Assembly: GCA_021799405.1 (NCBI GenBank)
Contig: JAJZAL010000251.1
Location: 1 to 7,570 of the forward strand
DNA from: Acidobacteriota bacterium
GTDB lineage: Bacteria > Acidobacteriota > Terriglobia > Terriglobales > Acidobacteriaceae
Direction: 5' to 3'
DNA length: 7,570 bases
Shown here: piece by piece, positions 5,282-7,570 of the stretch
Numbering within the stretch: the first letter of the stretch is position 1
Layout of the letters: each line of letters starts with the position of its first letter
Notes under the pieces: model-generated
Database searches by the model: none
What the model was told of the DNA's origin: nothing
The model's input: the letters and a program-made list of their open reading frames with translations, nothing else
Made by a program: the position numbers and the translations under genes

Positions 5282-7570
5282 ATGGCCATGCTCGGTCGCA
5301 AACTCGTCCGTGACCTGCTCCACATTCGAGGCCAGGCCATCGCCATCATTCTTGTCATCGCCTGCGGTGTTGCCGCCTTCGTGACCATGCGCTCTATGTA
5401 TCGGTCACTGTTACGATCGCAGGCCGATTACTACGCGCGCTACCGTTTTGCCGATGTTTTTGCCGAGTTCAAGCGCGCGCCCGACTGGGTAGCCAATCGC
5501 ATTCGGGAAATCCCGGGCGTCGCCCAGGTGCAGCCCCGCGTGGTCATGGACGTTACCTTGAATGTTCCTGGCCTCAAGGAGCCTGCCGTGGGCCGCCTCA
5601 TCTCCATGCCCGCCGAGGATAGCGGCGCCCTCAACGAACTCTTCCTCCGCAGCGGCAGATTCATCGATTCCCACGCCGCCAACGAGGTCATCGCCAGCGA
5701 AGCCTTCGCCTCTGCAAATCATCTGCATCTCGGCAGCACTCTTCAGGCCATCATCCACGGACGCTGGCAGCAGCTAACCGTCGTCGGCATCGCGCTCTCC
5801 CCGGAATACATTTATGAAATTCGGGGCGGAGCCTCGCTCTTTCCCGATAACCGCCGCTTCGGTGTCTTATGGATGTCACCCGAAGCACTGCAGGCCGCCC
5901 TCGACATGCAAGGAGCCTTCAACTCGATCGCCGTATCGCTTCGGCCCCACGCCAGCGAACCCGAAGTCATCGCCTCCATGGACCGCATCCTCGACCGCTA
6001 TGGATGTCTTGGCGCCTATGGACGCGAAGACCAGATCTCGCATCGATTCATCTCCGACGAAATCTCTCAAAATCGAATCAGCGCCATGATCATCCCGGCC
6101 ATTTTTCTCGTGGTCGCGGGCATGCTCGTGCATCTCTCGTTCAGCCGTCTCGTCAACATGCAGCGCTCAGAGATTGCCGTCATCAAGGCATTCGGTTTTA
6201 CCAGCCGGCAGATCGCCACGCACTACGTGCAGTTCAGTCTTCTCATCGCGTCCGTCGGTTACATGCTGGGCTGCATCGTCGGATGGGCCTTCGGCATCCG
6301 TCTCGCCAAGCTCTATGCCGAGTTCTACCGCTTCCCCATTCTGATTTACCGGCCTGAGCTCAGCATTTTCCTCTGGGCCGGATTTATCTGCGCTGTCACA
6401 GCCGTCGCCGGCGCGCTCGCTCCCGTTCTGCGCGCCGCCGCGCTTCCGCCTGCCGAGGCCATGCGTCCTGAGTCTCCGCAGCAGTTCAGCCCCACGCTCA
6501 TGGACAGGCTCAACGTCCGCGTCCGCTCCGCCGCTCTCCGCATGATAGTCCGCAATCTTGAGCGGCGACCGTGGAGGGCCCTTGCCTCGGCCTTTGCCAT
6601 CTGCACCGCCATCATGATCGTCGTCGTCGAATTCGGCATGTTCGACTCGCTCGATCGCATCATGGAGTTACAATTTCGCGACACTCAGCGCGAAGACATC
6701 ACCGTCACATTCAACGAGGCGCGCTCCGCGAGCGTCCGCCAGGAACTGGCTCACCTGCCCGGCGTAATCGCATCTGAACCGTTTCGCGCCGTGCCCGTGC
6801 GCCTGCGCTTCCGGCATCGCTCCCGCAAAACCAGCCTGCTCGGCCTCGCGTCCGGGAGCCGCATGCGGCTCATGATTGACCAGCAGGGAAGGCAGGCGCT
6901 CATGCCTCCCGACGGCCTGATACTCTCCACTACACTCGCCGAACTGCTTCATGTTGCGCCCGGCGAATCTGTTCAGGTCGAAGTCCTCGAAGGTCACCGA
7001 CTCGTGCGTAGTCTTCCCGTTGCCGCTCTCGTCGACGAGCCGCTTGGCACCTCCGCCTACATGGAACTCAACGCGCTCAACCGCATCCTGCTGGAAGGCA
7101 ACTCCATCTCTGGCGCCTATCTTCAGGTCGACGCGGCAAGGCAACAGGTGCTTTACCAGCGCCTCAAGACCCTCCCCGCCGTCGCCGCCGTCGCTGTCAA
7201 GAAGACCACCGTCGACAGCTTCCGCGACACCATCAACCGCAGCATGGCACTCTCGCTTGGAACGCTCATCCTCTTCGCCGCCATCATTGCAGCTGGCATG
7301 ATCTACAACGGCGCGCGCATTGCGCTCTCTGAACGCGCCCGCGAGCTCGCCACCCTCCGCATCCTCGGCTTTACACGGCAGGAGATCACCTCCATCCTGC
7401 TCGGCGAGCAGGCCCTGATCACGCTCTTCGCCCTGCCCTTCGGCTTTCTCGCTGGCTACGGTTTGTGCGCCCTAATGGCAGCCCGTCTCCAGACTGAACT
7501 GTATCGAATGCCACTCGTCGTCCGCCCTACCAGCTACGCCTGGGCGTTCCTGATGGTTCTCTTCTCTGCA
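5282..7570 (+). CDS. ABC exporter permease with two FtsX domains (3' end beyond window)
   Basis: An open frame of 763 codons runs off the right edge without a stop. It encodes an FtsX/MacB-type permease built as a tandem duplication. There is a first helix (about 19-38), an exported domain (about 40-265), then three helices (about 269-291, 314-340, 360-385). A second unit has a helix (433-455), an exported domain (about 460-650) and further helices (655-678, 712-735, and one cut by the edge from about 751). The coupling segments EIAVIKAFGFTSRQI and ELATLRILGFTRQEI are clear repeats of each other, as expected for two FtsX domains. Only a short tail should be missing if it has the usual length of such proteins, near 790-800 residues. 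A GGAG site at 5269-5272 precedes ATG 5282. It pairs with the upstream ATPase; a HlyD-type adaptor may follow beyond the window. The substrate is unknown. Confidence 0.88.
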   Translation, partial: MAMLGRKLVRDLLHIRGQAIAIILVIACGVAAFVTMRSMYRSLLRSQADYYARYRFADVFAEFKRAPDWVANRIREIPGVAQVQPRVVMDVTLNVPGLKEPAVGRLISMPAEDSGALNELFLRSGRFIDSHAANEVIASEAFASANHLHLGSTLQAIIHGRWQQLTVVGIALSPEYIYEIRGGASLFPDNRRFGVLWMSPEALQAALDMQGAFNSIAVSLRPHASEPEVIASMDRILDRYGCLGAYGREDQISHRFISDEISQNRISAMIIPAIFLVVAGMLVHLSFSRLVNMQRSEIAVIKAFGFTSRQIATHYVQFSLLIASVGYMLGCIVGWAFGIRLAKLYAEFYRFPILIYRPELSIFLWAGFICAVTAVAGALAPVLRAAALPPAEAMRPESPQQFSPTLMDRLNVRVRSAALRMIVRNLERRPWRALASAFAICTAIMIVVVEFGMFDSLDRIMELQFRDTQREDITVTFNEARSASVRQELAHLPGVIASEPFRAVPVRLRFRHRSRKTSLLGLASGSRMRLMIDQQGRQALMPPDGLILSTTLAELLHVAPGESVQVEVLEGHRLVRSLPVAALVDEPLGTSAYMELNALNRILLEGNSISGAYLQVDAARQQVLYQRLKTLPAVAAVAVKKTTVDSFRDTINRSMALSLGTLILFAAIIAAGMIYNGARIALSERARELATLRILGFTRQEITSILLGEQALITLFALPFGFLAGYGLCALMAARLQTELYRMPLVVRPTSYAWAFLMVLFSA

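Noticed and set aside
4626..5384. 252-codon + strand frame overlapping the ABC ATPase
   Set aside because: It is a Ser/Arg/Pro-rich out-of-frame reading of the ATPase gene, whose own frame holds every ABC motif in order.

Overview
The window looks like chromosomal DNA from a moderately GC-rich bacterium. An acidobacterium (class Terriglobia) is my best guess, because the TadG/TadE arrangement, the metallophosphoesterase type and the insertion-sequence relics resemble what I recall from that group. This is an inference from recalled families, not a search. All intact genes lie on the + strand.

Region 1 (1-313) carries no gene I can support. A sigma70-like promoter sits at its right end. Region 2 (314-2584) is a tight three-gene block: a TadG-like protein with a long Asn-Gly-rich beta-type C-terminal region, then two TadE-like minor pilins. 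They overlap or nearly touch, so they are probably one operon for the envelope or pseudopilin part of a Tad/Flp-type pilus. The ATPase (tadA), the TadB/C platform, the secretin and the major pilin are not in the window. Region 3 (2585-2825) is intergenic, with a 12-bp palindrome and a small hairpin.

Region 4 (2826-3967) is a calcineurin-like metallophosphoesterase split by a one-base frameshift in a G5 run at 3289-3293. Restoring one G rebuilds a protein of about 380 residues with all its motifs. Region 5 (about 3968-4440) is an insertion-sequence scar. It holds the left end and first codons of an IS200-like tnpA on the + strand, butted against a heavily deleted IS630-type transposase on the - strand. 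In the IS630 relic an N-terminal piece is joined out of frame to a C-terminal piece at four tandem CAGTC units.

Region 6 (4541-7570) is an ABC exporter operon: an ATPase of the LolD/MacB type followed 3 nt later by a large double-FtsX permease that runs off the window. In this family a HlyD-like periplasmic adaptor often follows, and it would lie beyond the right edge.

Nothing here clearly amounts to a new system. The points most worth checking are the frameshifted phosphoesterase, the IS mosaic with its tnpA ribosome-site hairpin, and the repeat architecture of the TadG-like protein.
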